A DNA stretch of 64,000 nt from Letharia columbiana (GCF_014066305.1 NW_023501093.1:62001-126000); one strand, 5' to 3'. Shown: positions 46,717 to 59,900, counted from the stretch's first letter. The notes: generated by a model from the letters alone, not told the origin. Program-made: numbers and translations.

Positions 46717-49314
46717 ATGTTCTTCGACAAGACTTGCAAACGCTAAAAGAAGCAGACTGACAGGATCGCTCAATGGCTATTGAAGACAACTGAATGATGT
46801 GGTTACAGACCAGCGTCTTGCCAGAATAAGAACCTATCCCTGAAGGCGCTTGGAGGTCGATTGAAAGGTAAGGCAAGAAAGGAGGCCCAACAACAGGAGT
46901 CATCTTCCCTTTCCCTTGCTCCAGCATTTCGCCTACGCTTGGCTCAATTTACAGAGCTTGCTCACATCATTGTCAAAAACAAGAGACTCAGTATTCCAGA
47001 AACCTTCTTCAATCTACTGCAGCATACAGTCAAACTCCGAAGAGAGTATTCCAGCCTTTTCGCCTCATCTGAAGAAGACCCTTCGCTTCGCGAGTCGAAC
47101 GCGACGCACGACTACTTCATCGATACACTGGAAGGTGTCCTCAATATATTGAAATCTCAGCACGCTTCCTATTGTAAAGGACCCGAAATTTCGCGGACGA
47201 CAAAACCTGACGGAAAGGAAGCCAGTCTGGAGAACCGATTTGCTGCCCTTGAGGTCCATGAGCCAACAGAGACAGAATTGGACGACTTAAACACTCCAAC
47301 ATCGGCTCGGCAAGGGCAGCCAAAACGGCGCCATGTTGTATGCGAGGCCGAGGACCATGACGTACGTTTTGCAGTCCTTTGCTACTTTGCCGATCTGCAA
47401 AGCATTTGCCAGTTCATTCAGAGGACAGGGGAAGACTATAAGCTCAGCAAAGTGAGTCTCATGACAGTATCCATTGTGACGAACACTGCATTTGATGCGG
47501 TCCGTCAGGCGCATGGTGAAGTACACGAGTGCCTTTCCGTCGCTTGAGAAATATAGACCAGTCAATTTATGGTTCTACATCGGATTTTGCATGGTCAGTG
47601 GCGTGGACGCTATGTACAAGGAGGCGCCAGATGACTTGTTCAACTACGAAATCGCAGACATGGCAGGTTTTATCTACATGCCTACTACGCAGATCCTCTT
47701 CGGGTGGAAACGTCGCTTCTAAAATCAGGTAGAACCTGAGGCGTGAGGAAATCACCTAGCGACTGCGATGCTAGCAGTAGTCCCACGGTGTCTGGCAAAG
47801 CCTACGCTGAAGTCCGAGCAAAGCTTGCCGAGGACGAAAGAATCTTGTTGGAGACATTAACGGAGATCGTCTACCTTGGCCTATTTGGCCTTGACATCCC
47901 TGGCGAAGTTACAATGATAGCAGGTCTTAGGGGAGTAGCAAGGCGTCAAAAATCAATTTCTGGTTGGCTCTGCTTCGCTACTCAGGTCTTTCTTGACATT
48001 AACAAGATTACCGGCAGTGATTATCGGAAGGCTTTTCAGGAATTACAAATCGCAGGTCGAGACGCGATAGCAACACTAGAGAATATAGAGAGAATAGGCC
48101 AGCAGCAACCCAAAGCCCAAGTTGGCTCTCAATACCAGCGGCTAGCGAAGGATTCTCGCTTGGGGAGAACGATTGGGTATATTTATGGCTACATCCTCGA
48201 TGACAGCGCTGAGATTAGGCAACAGTTTTTTATGCACGACACGGTACGTGCGAAGCATCCGGAACCGCACAGGCTTCTCGTTCGTGACCCGCTTCTATGT
48301 GGTCTGATCAAATTCTCCTTAAGCATCATGCTCTATAATCTGGGAGTAGAGTTTGCCAAAAACTCTCTGTGTACCTTACCTACCACTGATCTTTACCGTG
48401 CTCTTCGATTGACATTAAATCTGGACCTTGCGTGGCCAGACACGGATCTTTTCGTTAGCAATATCACGCCAGAAAGGCTTTTCTTTGGAGGCCTCCCAAA
48501 CAAACTGGAATCTTGCCTCAAGCGATTGATGCTGATGCAAGGTATCTCACCAGAGATCTTCGTGAAGGGTGGTAAGAGACGTTCAGGCCGGAAGAGCCTT
48601 CCTTTTACACCGTCGATCTCCAAGACTGGTCGAGACTGGCACGAAGCGTCTGCAGTCATCAGCGCCTTCCGAGACCGACATATCATGAACAACACAATCA
48701 AGTGGACCTTCGAGACCCTCGAAGCTGTCTTTAAAGAGTCTACGAAGAACAACGCTTCACAACGCGCGGCCCGTGAACATTGGATCAAATCTCGGCAGAT
48801 CGGTACGGTTCCACTCCTTCAATGTGTCAAAACTGCCATTACCACGGAATTATCTGTTCTTATTTTCGACTACTTTGGATTACATCTACGTTGCGAAAAT
48901 TTCCTTGTTAAGCTACGCTCAGGGCTTGGCGGAAACATGAAAAAGAACGATGGAATCACACACTCAAATGACGAGCCACGCTGGCTCGCAGGATGCATGG
49001 TTTTTGCAATACTTCGAAATGCCGTCGAATGGGAATTTGTGGCAAAAGATACGGACGGTGACGGCGGCCTTTTACCAGAGTGGCGGCTCTTCATGGACGC
49101 AGGGGCTCTGTTGAAGGAATTTAACCAGAGCGAAGGGGATTGCGAGAGCAAACGCTCCGAAAATTACGCAGAGTAGATGAGGGAGGAAGTAGTGGACGAT
49201 GTGCCTGTTGGCGGTGCTCGCAAGCCTTACAATCCAGAATACTACAGGGAGGAATGGAAAATGTCTCGAGCGGAGAAGGAACGAAGTGAGGCCATGATGG
49301 TGGGAAACGCGTGA
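46717..49314 (+). pseudogene. DUF6604-family protein, multiply disrupted
   Basis: Fungus-specific DUF6604 family, function unknown. The family N-terminus starts at ATG 46717 but meets TAA at 46744 and TGA at 46795, with homologous residues on both sides of each (KKQTDRIAQWLLKTTE, then CGYRPA). The frame then stays open to 47547. The conserved core jumps to the next frame at about 47530-47722 (FNYEIADMAGFIYMPTTQIL), stops, and returns to the first frame from about 47760 to 49176 (ISGWLCFATQVFLDINKI). After TAG 49176 a compatible frame runs on to 49314. No plausible introns of normal size explain these jumps. All three in-frame stops could arise by a single C-to-T change (CAA, CGA, CAG), which fits but does not prove RIP. 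The long undamaged middle suggests recent loss. Confidence 0.75.
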
Positions 49315-50550
49315 CGTACACCAGGATGATCCATTTCATACGAGACTACGTCATTGATGGTGTGAATGGCCATTCACACGGTAAGATCTCTTTTGCCATT
49401 GAGCCGGCTATTACCGACATGAAACAAATGATTGTTGTGAGCGGCTGTAGGATCTCATCTCGAGACTCGGATTGCTTTGCCTGGCGGATACCCATTGCTG
49501 CATAGCTTTTTCTGTTGGAAAGCAACGGAAGTGGAGCAAGATGTTGCATGCTACAATAACACTCTGTGGCTTTTCCAGCGCATATCCCCTTTGCATGGCT
49601 CAACCCGGGCAAAAATTCTAGCTTACCTTTCTAAATCAATTCTTTGTCTCAACGACAAGATGCCCGATTTTGAATCCAGTGTACTACTAGGTGCAACGAG
49701 GAAAGAAGAAATCTATCAAGAGGCTCTCTTTGGTTGAAGAGAAGTGCTTACGCAGTGACTCGAAGCAGATGGCGAGCTGCCGAGAAATAATCACAAATCA
49801 TGTGGTAGGGTAAAAGGAATCGAGCTGGTGTGAATTGAAAAACGTCAGCAATGTCGAGAAAGGATAGATGATAAGTACTTACAGCATCGAATCGATGTAC
49901 TAAAATTCATGTAGTAAGAGAAGCTATCAGCCGAGCAGCCAAGGATCACCGCAGCGCGACGTAGTGGAGGAGAGGAAACCAGACTGGAAAGCTAGTAACT
50001 GGGAGAATAAAAGTAGAGAGGAGAAGGGAGTGAGTGATTACAACATCGAACCCATGAAGTCTATATTTGTGGGAGAGGAGGAACGTCGGATAGCGTCGAC
50101 GATGTTGCGCATCAGGGCGAGAGAGATGATCGAATTGCGTGATTACTGATGTCGGCAATGTCTGGTGACGATGTTGAAAGCTTCTTGATAGATTTCTGCC
50201 GAGCTGCAAGTGTTCGGTGAGGGGGATTTGTACTTGTATGTGAGACGGATCGTAGTTTCGCCTTCTGTCATTCTGATATAGCAACCCAGCTTTCAAGGTC
50301 ATTATACACTGCGATTGGGTCAAAGTGCACAGAATCATTGACGAGGTACGAATGGATACACAAAGCACAGTTGCAATGGCACACTTGGAATCGGTGAAGC
50401 TGAGAATGCAATCTTTGGAGCTAAGGACGCAATATCATCAATCAATCTAGGCAATACACTTGCATCGCTAAAACCAAGCCCCTCCCTTCTTCTGTAACCA
50501 GATTTCTTACCACTCACCACCCCGCCCAATTTTACATAGCGTGCAGTTAC
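49315..50550. other. Intergenic region
   Basis: 1.2 kb with only short chance frames. The right end is the 3' flank of the citrate synthase gene. Confidence 0.5.
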
Positions 50551-52185
50551 CTATAACGTTGCTCCAACAAGCTTCGCCCAAGCCTCCGTGCTAAAAGACT
50601 TAGGTCGCTCAATGGGCGCACCAACCGCACGGTCAATGATCAGTTGTGGTAGGACACCAATCGCACGTGAAACACCGAAGAGGACTGTGTAGAAGCTAGC
50701 TTCGGTCAAGCCGTAGTATTGAAGGAGAACACCCGAGTGCTATAACAGAAGTCAGCTCGCGCCCTGCATTATGGTAGAGCTAAGGGGCCACTTACAGCAT
50801 CAACATTAGGGAACGGATTCTTCGTCTTCCCATGCTCTGTCAAAACTCCTGGGGCGATCTTATATACCTGGCTGACCAGCTTGAACATTGGGTCATCAGG
50901 CAAGTGACGTAGAGCAAACTCGCGCTGAGAGACGTAGCGGGGGTCGGTCTTGCGTAGGACGGCGTGGCCATAGCCGGGAACGACTTGTCCAGATTTCAGA
51001 GTGGACCAGAGATAGTCCGTAATGGCCTTGTCGCTGAGATCGCTACCAATTTGCTTCTTCATCTTTTGCAGCCAGTTGAGGACCTCTTGATTGGCTCTGC
51101 GAAATTAGTCAGCGGTGTGGTTTTGGAGGGGTAGAAAGGGAGACGAACAATCCGTGCAGCGGGCCAGCTAGGCCGTTGAGACCTGCTGAGAGTGAGAGCA
51201 TGGGAGAGCTGAGAGCGCTGCCGACCAAGTGCGTAGTGTGAGCGCTGACATTGCCGCCCTCATGGTCGGTGTGGATTGTGAGATATAATCGCAGTAATTC
51301 GATGAAGTCTTTGTTCTCGCTGAAGCCGAGCTGGTTGGCAAAGTTGTAGGCGTAGTCCTTGTCCTTCTGTACAGCAGGCACTTTGCCATCTTTGTAAACG
51401 TTGCGGTAGATTCTGGCGGCGATGGTCGGTAGCTTGGCAATCAAGTCCATTGAATCTTCGAATGTGTGGCTCCAGTATTCGCTCTTGGGCATGCCTTTGG
51501 CGTAAGCTTTTGCGAAGGCAGATTCGTGTTCGAGAGCTGTGACCGCAAGGGAGAACTGAGCCATTGGATGGAGGTCATTGGGGCAGCGATCAATGAGCTC
51601 TTCGATGAATTTCGGAACGTCAGAGCGGGCGGCCCATTCTGCTGAGAGATCTCGGACTTGTTCTTCGCTGGGAACTTCGCCGGTCAGAAGGAGCCAGAAG
51701 AGACCTAATGTCGATCAGCTTTATGGAGAGTCTGGGAAGTCCGCAGGTCTTTGTACCTTCCGGCAATGGTTCTTCTCCGCCAGGAGCTTTGGGCAGCAGT
51801 TTTTGACATTCGGGAATTGTCTTCCCTCGGAACCGAATGCCTTCTTCTGAGTCGAGGACAGAGCCTTCCCAGACCAGGGATTTGATACCGCGCGCTCCAC
51901 CGTAGACTTGGTCCAAAGTCACCTCGCCAATGACCTTGGAGCCGAATTCTTTTCTCAGCTTCTTGATCTTTTCAATCTCGCCTGGGAGCTTCTCGGCAAA
52001 TGACTCTTTGAGTGTCTAGAAGGCCAGTCAGCTAGCTCATCCAGTGCGGTAGGCGTTAAGCCTACTTGTGATTTAGCTGAAGAGTAGCATCGTAAGCCAT
52101 TGAATGCGGCAGTTTTAGCTGGAGATCGGACGGAGCTCAATGCTGGGCGCAGGGCAGCATTGCTGAAACGTAGAGCTGTTGCCAT
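50551..52185 (-). CDS. CIT1: Mitochondrial citrate synthase
   Basis: Condenses oxaloacetate and acetyl-CoA in the mitochondrial matrix. Exons 52185-52066, 52015-51757, 51704-51149, 51096-50796 and 50739-50551 give 474 residues, the usual eukaryotic length. The N-terminus is an Arg/Ser/Ala presequence ([18 protein letters not shown]). Catalytic-site segments are intact: [30 protein letters not shown] and [11 protein letters not shown], which give the His-His-Asp triad. Splices are confirmed by restored motifs ([30 protein letters not shown]). The next intact gene on the right is divergent and shares an 891-bp upstream region. The Yhm2 citrate carrier lies 4.6 kb away across a pseudogene. Confidence 0.97.
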
Positions 52186-53076
52186 AGTAGTGTATGGGAA
52201 TGTCAAAAGTCAATTAGGTTGTGGTGTTGCTTTGAGAGAGCTGGGCTTTCAAAGGGAAAAGAAAATGCTCTCATCAGCTCAACGTAATAATGTCCGGCTA
52301 CAATGCCCGCCCGCTAGTCTAAAGTACGGTAAGGTATGTAATGCCGATAATTACCGATTTATCTCGGGCACTCTCAAAGTACCTACCTACTTTTATTCTC
52401 CTGTCCTTTCCTCTGTGCCTCTGTGTACTCTCGACTCTGCATCTGACCGATCTGCTTGCTGGCTTTCATGTCTCCACCTGTCTTCAACTCTTAGGTCTCA
52501 ACCTCATTCATCAGCTGCTCTGTTCCCATTCAAGACGAGTGGCACCACCGGGATCAGAATCACTTGGCACTCCGAATCGGAACTTGCCGGATTCCATTAG
52601 CGTGAAATTCTCAATCATAATGTCCGCTTTCCACCTTGATTCCTGCCAACCTTAACATCATCCACAACAATCACCTTCTATCACCACACGGAAGAAGAGA
52701 ATCGAACACGCATCAGCATACGGTTTAAAGTGTAGCGGAGGTCAAGATCTTGCATCAGCAGTACTTTTGCTGGTTGTGGTGGCTCTGTTGATCGTCTTAC
52801 TCAGACCTCGATTCGTGCGACACTCCCGCACCAGTTCTGTGACTATTCACCACTTCTGCACTCTTACGCCTCCAGTCACCACATTTCGACACTCACCTTT
52901 AAGCTCACACCTTCCTTTCTCTCCTTTGTCACTTCAATAGCAAATACAAAGGGCATTACTCGCCTCTGCTGGCAAGGCAATTAGTCGTACTGCGACCGTA
53001 ATTTGTTCCTCGATCAAAGGCACAGCTGAAATTGGCTGGAGTAAGCTGTATCTATCGATCTTCTGACATCGCAGCC
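52186..53076. promoter_or_regulatory. Shared divergent upstream region
   Basis: 891 bases between the start codons of citrate synthase (minus) and the CID-RRM gene (plus). The half next to 53077 is strongly C/T-rich, as in fungal leaders. No gene is supported. Co-regulation is possible but not shown by the sequence. Confidence 0.5.
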
Positions 53077-55716
53077 ATGTCTTGCGTAGCAGAGCTCGAC
53101 GCCATCCTGCAGTCCATGCTAGCCCTGAAGCCACCTGGGGTCACTGGGGGCAAGATCTCGAGCATCACCACTCTCTGCAATGCAAACATCCAAGTACGTC
53201 TGCTCATGTAAACCCGTCCCTTCTCGTTCAATCAACAGTCACTAACCTCCCTGGCTCCTTACAGTCCGAAACCGTCCTCATCCAACGCGTCTACACACAC
53301 TTCAAAAAGGCTCCTGCATCACATAAGCTAGGCGTTCTCTATGTTGTAGACTCTGTAACACGAGCATGGGTAGAGCAGGCACGCAAGGCTGGGCAGACTT
53401 TTGGCCCATCTGCACCAGATGGTACTTTCGCTGCCGGTGTCAATCGTGTTACTGAATTGTTGCCTTCTTTCATGACAGATATCCTCACCAACTGCCCTGA
53501 AGAACAAAAGGTACGATTCCTAGAGAGCATGCTTGGGGCTATGGATCAGTTGGTCATCAGCATAGGTGCTTGCGCTGCTGTGGCCACTCTGATCTGTCGA
53601 CATAAAAACAAGAAAATCCCTCCTTCCCCCGTACTTGTCTGTAATTCCATACTCACGTATACTTCTGCGCATTAGGCTAGACTGTTGAAGCTCATTGACA
53701 TTTGGGAACGTGGAAGTACTTTTCCGAGCAACATGCTTGACGGCTTTAAGCAGAAGCTAGCAGCTCCCATTCCCTACGGTAAGATTTCCCCCAAAATCAA
53801 TTGCTTCTGAGAACGAGGAAAACGCAATTGGGTGTAATATGGCTTCTGATACATTTCTTTGGTCTGTAGATCCTCGATCAACGACGCCCGCTGGAACCCC
53901 CCCAAAGGAGTTCATCCCCCTCAACGAATCAAATGGGAACATCGCAACTGCTGGTGCTCCCCGAGCGGACACATCGCAGATTCTGAAGGCTCTCGCAGAT
54001 ATGGCTAAGACGAATACTACTGCAGCGCCTGGAATGCCTTCCCAGGCTAGTCCAATCAATGTACCAAACTTACAGAATGCATATCAGCAGCACATGAATT
54101 CGTCCGTAAACCCAGCTGCTTCTGCACCGCAATATGTTCAGCCTGTAAATGTACCAGGAGCCGCAATCGGCGCAAACCCATTTGCTGGAGTCATGAGTAG
54201 TGCTTCGAACTTTGGTCTGAATCAGGGTATGCCCAGTGGGCAGACAAACGTGCACGCAAACCCAGTGATGCCGCAAGGCACCACGCCTGAAGCTCTTCAG
54301 CAACAGGTCCAACTTATTCAAATGCTGCAAGCGCAAGGTGTCCCACAAGACCAATGGGCCACTGTGCTTCAAGTTCTCATGGCTGCTGGCACTGTTGGTG
54401 GTGGTGCTGCCAGCGCTCCAGCCCAACCCAGCTGGCAGCAAAATGGAGGGAGGGATGACTCATCACGTGATCGTAATGGGTATGATAACTCGTACAATAT
54501 GCGCTCCCCTTCCGGCCGATATAGAGGCCATCGTTCGCGCTCCCGGTCACCAAGTGGCTATAATCGACGTCGCGAACCTACTCCACCTCGTCGGCGGGAT
54601 AGTCCTAGCTACGGCGACTATGGTCGTGGCGGCAGGTCAGGCCGCCAAGAGAGAAACCGAAATGAATATCGTCAAAGAAGCCCACCAGCTCCTTATCGTA
54701 GGAGTGACAGTCCCGGACAGGAACAGGTGTTGCCACCCCCAGGACCGAGAAATCTGCAGTACGACCATTCGCTTCCCCCTAACCACATCAAGGGTAAGCC
54801 GAGCCAGCCCCACGAAAGAGTGCTCAATCAATACTGACAATCATAAAGTCCTCAGTCGGACTCTGTTCGTCGGCGGTGTAACGTGAGTGAATTGATTATC
54901 CAGATATCCCAAATGTTTCTAATCATCTCCAAGTTCCCCGGAAGATGTTCTGCGGGGAATATTTCAGGGTTTCGGAATAGTGCAGACATGCATCGTTAAT
55001 GTCGACAAGCGCCACGCCTTTGTCAAGATGCTTTCTCGAAGCGACGCAATGACTGCAAAAGAAGGAATGGAGCGTTATAAATCAGCTGAGATGCAGCTTC
55101 GAGTAAGTCCATTATCACCCTTCCCATTCAAGCACCTCTTCGGCCCCCATGGTCTTCCTTTACTGACTTACATAATCTAGACTCGCTGGGGTGTCGGCTT
55201 CGGGCCCCGTGATTGCAGCGACTACCAGACTGGTATCAGCATCATTCCCATCGACCGCCTCACCGATGCAGATCGCAAATGGATGTTATCAGCAGAGTAT
55301 GGTGGTACAGGTGGCAAGTCCATCGAGCCAGGGATCGTCGTCGAAGAGCCGGATATTGAGATCGGCGCTGGTGTCTCGTCCAAAGGTAACGCGCCTCCGC
55401 CCTCTTCTCCAGTTGATTTCTAATACTGATCTTCTACATAGCAATCAGCAGACGTATGGCTACAGACAAAGGCGGTCAGCAAGGCCCGCGCTCTACTCGA
55501 GATCCGCCGACCAATTCGAACCCTCCACCCCAACAGCAACGCTACCGTCAGCCAGAGCGCAACGACAACCATGACAACAATACCATCGGCGTTGCTCCTG
55601 CTGTCCCTGGCTTTGGCTTTCAATTCCCTGGCATGCCAAATGGTTTCCAATTTCCGCCTGGGTTCATCATGCCCGGGACTACGCCAGCGCAGCCCCCGCC
55701 ACCTGGGGCTACTTGA
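53077..55716 (+). CDS. NRD1: Nrd1/Seb1-type CID-RRM termination factor
   Basis: Binds the RNA polymerase II C-terminal domain and nascent RNA to direct termination. Exons 53077-53193, 53265-53510, 53676-53778, 53870-54793, 54849-54882, 54934-55102, 55181-55385 and 55442-55716 give 690 residues. The CTD-interaction domain spans residues 1-155 (LGVLYVVDSVTRAWVEQARK, LLKLIDIWERGSTFP). A long Ala/Gln/Pro linker includes a Gly/Arg/Ser RS-type region (HRSRSRSPSGYNRRREP). The RRM starts near residue 464 (RTLFVGGV ... KRHAFVKML) and is followed by the conserved TRWGVGFGPRDCSDYQTG block seen in Nrd1/Seb1 proteins. The tail is Pro/Gln-rich. Intron 2 is unusually long here (165 nt) but joins conserved CID sequence exactly. 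Confidence 0.9.
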
Positions 55717-56202
55717 ATGCTCTCAAAGCAATTTCTCCTGTGAATTAACCGACGAGCAGCAAGGCATTCAGGGCATTATCGGTTCTAGCGACATACCCAC
55801 AACGGCGTTCGACGACGGACTTGCGCACTTCTTCCAGGCACGGCGTTACGACCGATAGCCGACTATTTATTTAGTTCGCTCAGGCAGCTGCACTCCAGCA
55901 AAGTTTCACGTACGAGAGTTTTACCCAATTGTCTGCGGAATGCAAGGTGGTGGAGAATCTTGCTAGGATAGCGATGTATTTTCCAGAGATGGCTGCTCAT
56001 CCCAAGGCAGCAAGAAGTACTTGCTTATGCGTGTACTTTAGATCAGAAGCAAGCTTGCATGCAACGATGAGATGCAATGACAATCAAACTTCACCAGACC
56101 AATGATGCAAAATTAAGGCCCTGATATACAGTCTCGTAGTGCATGCTTGGAATCTCGTACTATACGCCTATTCTCTATCCCTCTCTCGCTCTATCTACCA
56201 TC
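55717..56202. other. Intergenic region
   Basis: 3' flank of the CID-RRM gene. No gene is seen. Confidence 0.5.
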
Positions 56203-56340
56203 TCACGACGTTCCCAAACCTCCCACCACCATCTCTTCACACCCCAACCATGCCCCAAAAACAACAACGGCCATCACAATCGTAATAACCAGCCACATCT
56301 TCGGCGCTGACTTGCCTAGGCCTGGCTCTCTATCACGCAT
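56203..56340 (-). CDS. Small single-pass membrane protein (tentative)
   Basis: A 45-codon frame from ATG 56340 encodes a short charged head (MRDREPGLGKSAPK) and one strong transmembrane helix (MWLVITIVMAVVVFGAWLG), then a short tail. The same frame is open upstream to ATG 56505 apart from one TAG at 56391-56389 (SIAAIDQVARS before it, ENNRASVTLCKNEGDD after it). The upstream part may therefore be an extra exon, a readthrough region or leader. A CCTAG acceptor sits exactly at the stop, but I found no donor that keeps the frame. I cannot name the protein. Confidence 0.4.
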   Translation of the reverse strand: MRDREPGLGKSAPKMWLVITIVMAVVVFGAWLGCEEMVVGGLGTS

Positions 56341-56973
56341 GTCGTCTCCCTCATTCTTGCAGAGGGTTACCGACGCGCGATTGTTCTCCTAGGAACGGGC
56401 GACTTGATCGATCGCTGCGATCGAGAGGAAAGTTTTGGTCGGAGAGTGGTTGGAGAAAGGAAAGGGAGTAGTTTGGGCTTTATCGGACCGTTGATTCTCG
56501 AACATGGTCGATGATGGCACTGGGTCAGCTTCAAGGGTGGAGATGAGAGGAGAGAAAAGGGGTCTTGTTCACCTTTTATTTCGAGTCTTCGACTATTTTA
56601 CAAAGTTAGGAGAGGCAGTCATTGCTGAGTCCCGTAGTCATTGGTGAAGAGATCGTCTTGGCAACAGGTAGGGTATTCTGATGGCCGTCACTCGATTACT
56701 CGGTCACGCTATTTCGAAAGAAGAAAGAATATTACATGTAAAGGCTGGGCTGACTGGCTGCATTTGTTTTTGTCGTGCCTCCCTTCTCCAATCACTCTTT
56801 GAGGTATATACCCACTATGGCAAGAGCGTCCCAGCTTCTGTTTCCTCGCAAACCATGTATGCAGCATGCTTACCTTTCCAACCCACCTTGCTCTGGCACC
56901 TTACCCATCAGCGTTTACAGCAATTTTGATTACAGCCCTTCTCGTTGCATACTAAAACGTATATCAATCTTAT
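56341..56973. other. H+-ATPase upstream region
   Basis: Contains the possible 5' part of the small membrane protein gene (56341-56505) and the promoter and leader of the ATPase gene. No other gene is supported. Confidence 0.5.
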
Positions 56974-59900
56974 ATGTCCGAAGAGTACGAGATGGACGCT
57001 ACGACGGCTGGTACAACCGCTGCTGGCACAACTGCTGTCAATTCGCCCACTCGGCAGCGCTCCGACGAGAATCGAAGGCCCAGCAATCCAGGGCGTTTTT
57101 CTCCCGGCATCCAAATCGGCGGGTACTACAACCAGGAGAAATCCACCCTTCAAGATGCTCTAGCCCAGCTTTCACCCAACGAGCCCGATACCGTTCCCGC
57201 GAACACTGATCCCATCGAGGATTTTGACGCACTGCTTGCCTCGCTCGAGTCAGATGACGAAGAGGAGCTGTCCATCGAAGACGAGATTCCTACTGTTGGA
57301 GAGGCTAGAGCCGTTCCCAGTTCGCTGCTAGAGACAACTCCCGATCAGGGCTTAGATGACGCCGAGGTCCTCTCGAGGAGGAAGCGGTATGGGTGGAACA
57401 TGATGAAAGAGGAGAATCGTAGCCATCTGAAAACGTTTCTTATGTTCTTTGTTGGGCCGATCCAGTGTGTCATGCTTGTAAGTCAGGATGCGTATCCCTC
57501 GAGCCGATTTCCTGTCGAGGCTCATTCCCCTGGACATCAGTCGGTTTCCAGCTGACATGACTTTGGTAGTTGGCGTTTGTCCTTGCCGCGGGCCTGCAAG
57601 ACTGGATCGATCTAGGAGTCATTGCTGGCTTGCTCTTGCTCAATGCAGTTGTTGGCTTCATTCAAGACTATCAAGCTGGGAATATTGTCAAGGAACTCAA
57701 GAAGACGCTGGCACAGAAATGTACAGTCTTGCGCAACGGTGGGATTCTGGCCGAAGTGGATGTGCCTAGCCTCGTTCCGGGGGACGTCGTCCATCTTGAT
57801 GAGGTACGTTTCGATGAGGTTTCGAGCCTGAGCAATCGGATGCAGAAGGTATTGACATCGACGGCTCTAGGGCACCATTGTACCAGCGGACGGTATCCTA
57901 ATTACTTCTGGGGCCTACTTGCAGGTCGATCAATCCTCGATTACCGGAGAATCGCTCGCTGTGCAAAAGAGAATGAGTGAAACGATTTACCAGTCTTCCA
58001 CGATCAAGCGCGGAGAAGGCTACATGATGGTCACGGCAATCGGTGACAGCACGTTTGTTGGCCGCTCTGCCGCCCTCGTCAATGCTGCCGCAGCAGGCAC
58101 CGGTCATTTCACTCAAGTGATACACGGTATCGGTAGTGTACTACTGGTCCTCGTCGTAATCACACTGTTCATCGTCTGGATTTCCTCATTCTATCGCTCA
58201 AACCCCATCGTTCAGATTCTTACATTTACGCTCGCCATCACGATCATCGGCGTACCAGTTGGTCTCCCGGCCGTCGTCACTACCACAATGGCTGTTGGTG
58301 CGGCTTTCCTAGCAAAGAAGCGCGCTATTGTACAGAAGTTGTCCGCCATTGAATCCCTTGCTGGGGTTGAGATTCTGTGCAGTGACAAGTAAGTTAAGGC
58401 CACTTCCCAAGAATCTTCCACAATCGACCGGACTATTACTCAACCATCTTCTCTGAGGGGCTGTTACCTGAAGTATTAACCATGAGCGAGTCTGGATACT
58501 AACATCTTGTCTCAAGGACCGGTACCCTAACAAAGAACAAATTATCGCTAGGAGAACCGTACACTGTTGAGGGAATCGACACTAGCGAGCTCATGCTCAC
58601 AGCATGCCTTGCTGCTTCACGCAAGAAACGTGGAATCGATGCAATTGATAAAGCTTTTCTGAAGGCAATCAGGCGTTATCCTGGTGTCAAAGACATGCTC
58701 ATGAACTATCAGGTGGTTGAGTTCACACCGTTCGACCCCGTCTCCAAGAAAGTAACCGCTCTCGTGCAATCAACTCGAGGTGAACGGATAATTTGTGTCA
58801 AAGGAGCACCGCCAAGCATCATGAGAATGGTCCTCGAAGCCGGTCCACTATCCGAAGAGACAGTCCAACAATACAACGAGAAAGTGGCTGGGTTCGCAAG
58901 CCGTGGCTTCCGTTCCCTTGGAGTTGCTCGCAAGCGAGCCGGCAACCCTTGGCAGCTCTTGGGTATTATGCCCTGTTCCGATCCGCCTCGTCACGACACC
59001 GCCAAGACCATTCGAGAAGCCATTGATCTTGGGTTGAAGATCAAGATGTTGACGGGCGATGCGGTTGGGATTGCCAAGGAGACCTCTCGTCAACTGGGCC
59101 TAGGGGAAAACGTTTACAACTCTGAGAGGCTCGGACTCGGTGGTGGAGGGGACATGCCAGGATCTGCAATCTATGACTTCGTTGAAGCCGCAGATGGTTT
59201 CGCTGAAGTCTTCCCTCAGCATAAGTACAACGTGGTCGATATCCTGCAACAGCGAGGCCACTTAGTTGCAATGACAGGTGACGGTGTGAATGACGCTCCT
59301 TCGCTCAAAAAGGCTGATACCGGGATCGCTGTGGAAGGGTCCTCGGATGCAGCACGTTCTGCCGCCGATATCGTATTTCTCGCACCTGGCCTTTCGGCCA
59401 TCATTGATGCAATTAAGACTTCACGACAGATCTTCCACAGAATGCATGCGTACGTGGTGTACCGTATTGCATTGTCTCTGCACATGGATATTTTCTTGGG
59501 CCTCTGGATTGCCGTGCTCAACGAGAGCTTGAAGATTCAACTTGTGGTATTCATTGCCATTTTCGCAGACATTGCTACACTTGCAATCGCATATGACAGG
59601 GCGCCATTCTCGCGGACCCCGGTCAAGTGGAATTTGCCAAAGCTATGGGGTATCTCCGTCATTATGGGGCTCATCTTGGCTGGAGCATCATTTATATGTC
59701 TCACAACAATGGTGCTTGCTCAAACTCAAGATGGCATTGTAAAAGGGGGTATAGCCGAGAAATTTGGCAAAAGAGACTCAATTCTGTTCCTCGAAATCGC
59801 TCTGTCGGAGAATTGGCTGATCTTTATTACTCGTGCTGATGGCCCGTTTTGGACTTCTTGGCCATCCTGGCAGCTGATATCGGCTGTTTTGACGGTTGAT

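Noticed and set aside
46795..46797. TGA in the DUF6604 gene as a recoded (selenocysteine) codon
   Set aside because: Fungi of this group lack selenocysteine insertion, and other lesions in the same gene point to decay.
46346..46927. 193-codon minus-strand open frame
   Set aside because: It overlaps the DUF6604 N-terminus on the other strand and has no family features.
47513..47556. A short intron to explain the DUF6604 frame switch
   Set aside because: The only phase-correct GT-AG choice is about 28 nt, below the size of any other intron here. The 41-nt choice leads to the wrong frame.
57871..57931. An extra intron starting at GTATCC before [10 protein letters not shown] in the H+-ATPase
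   Set aside because: Reading straight through gives [17 protein letters not shown], which matches the family, so no intron is needed.
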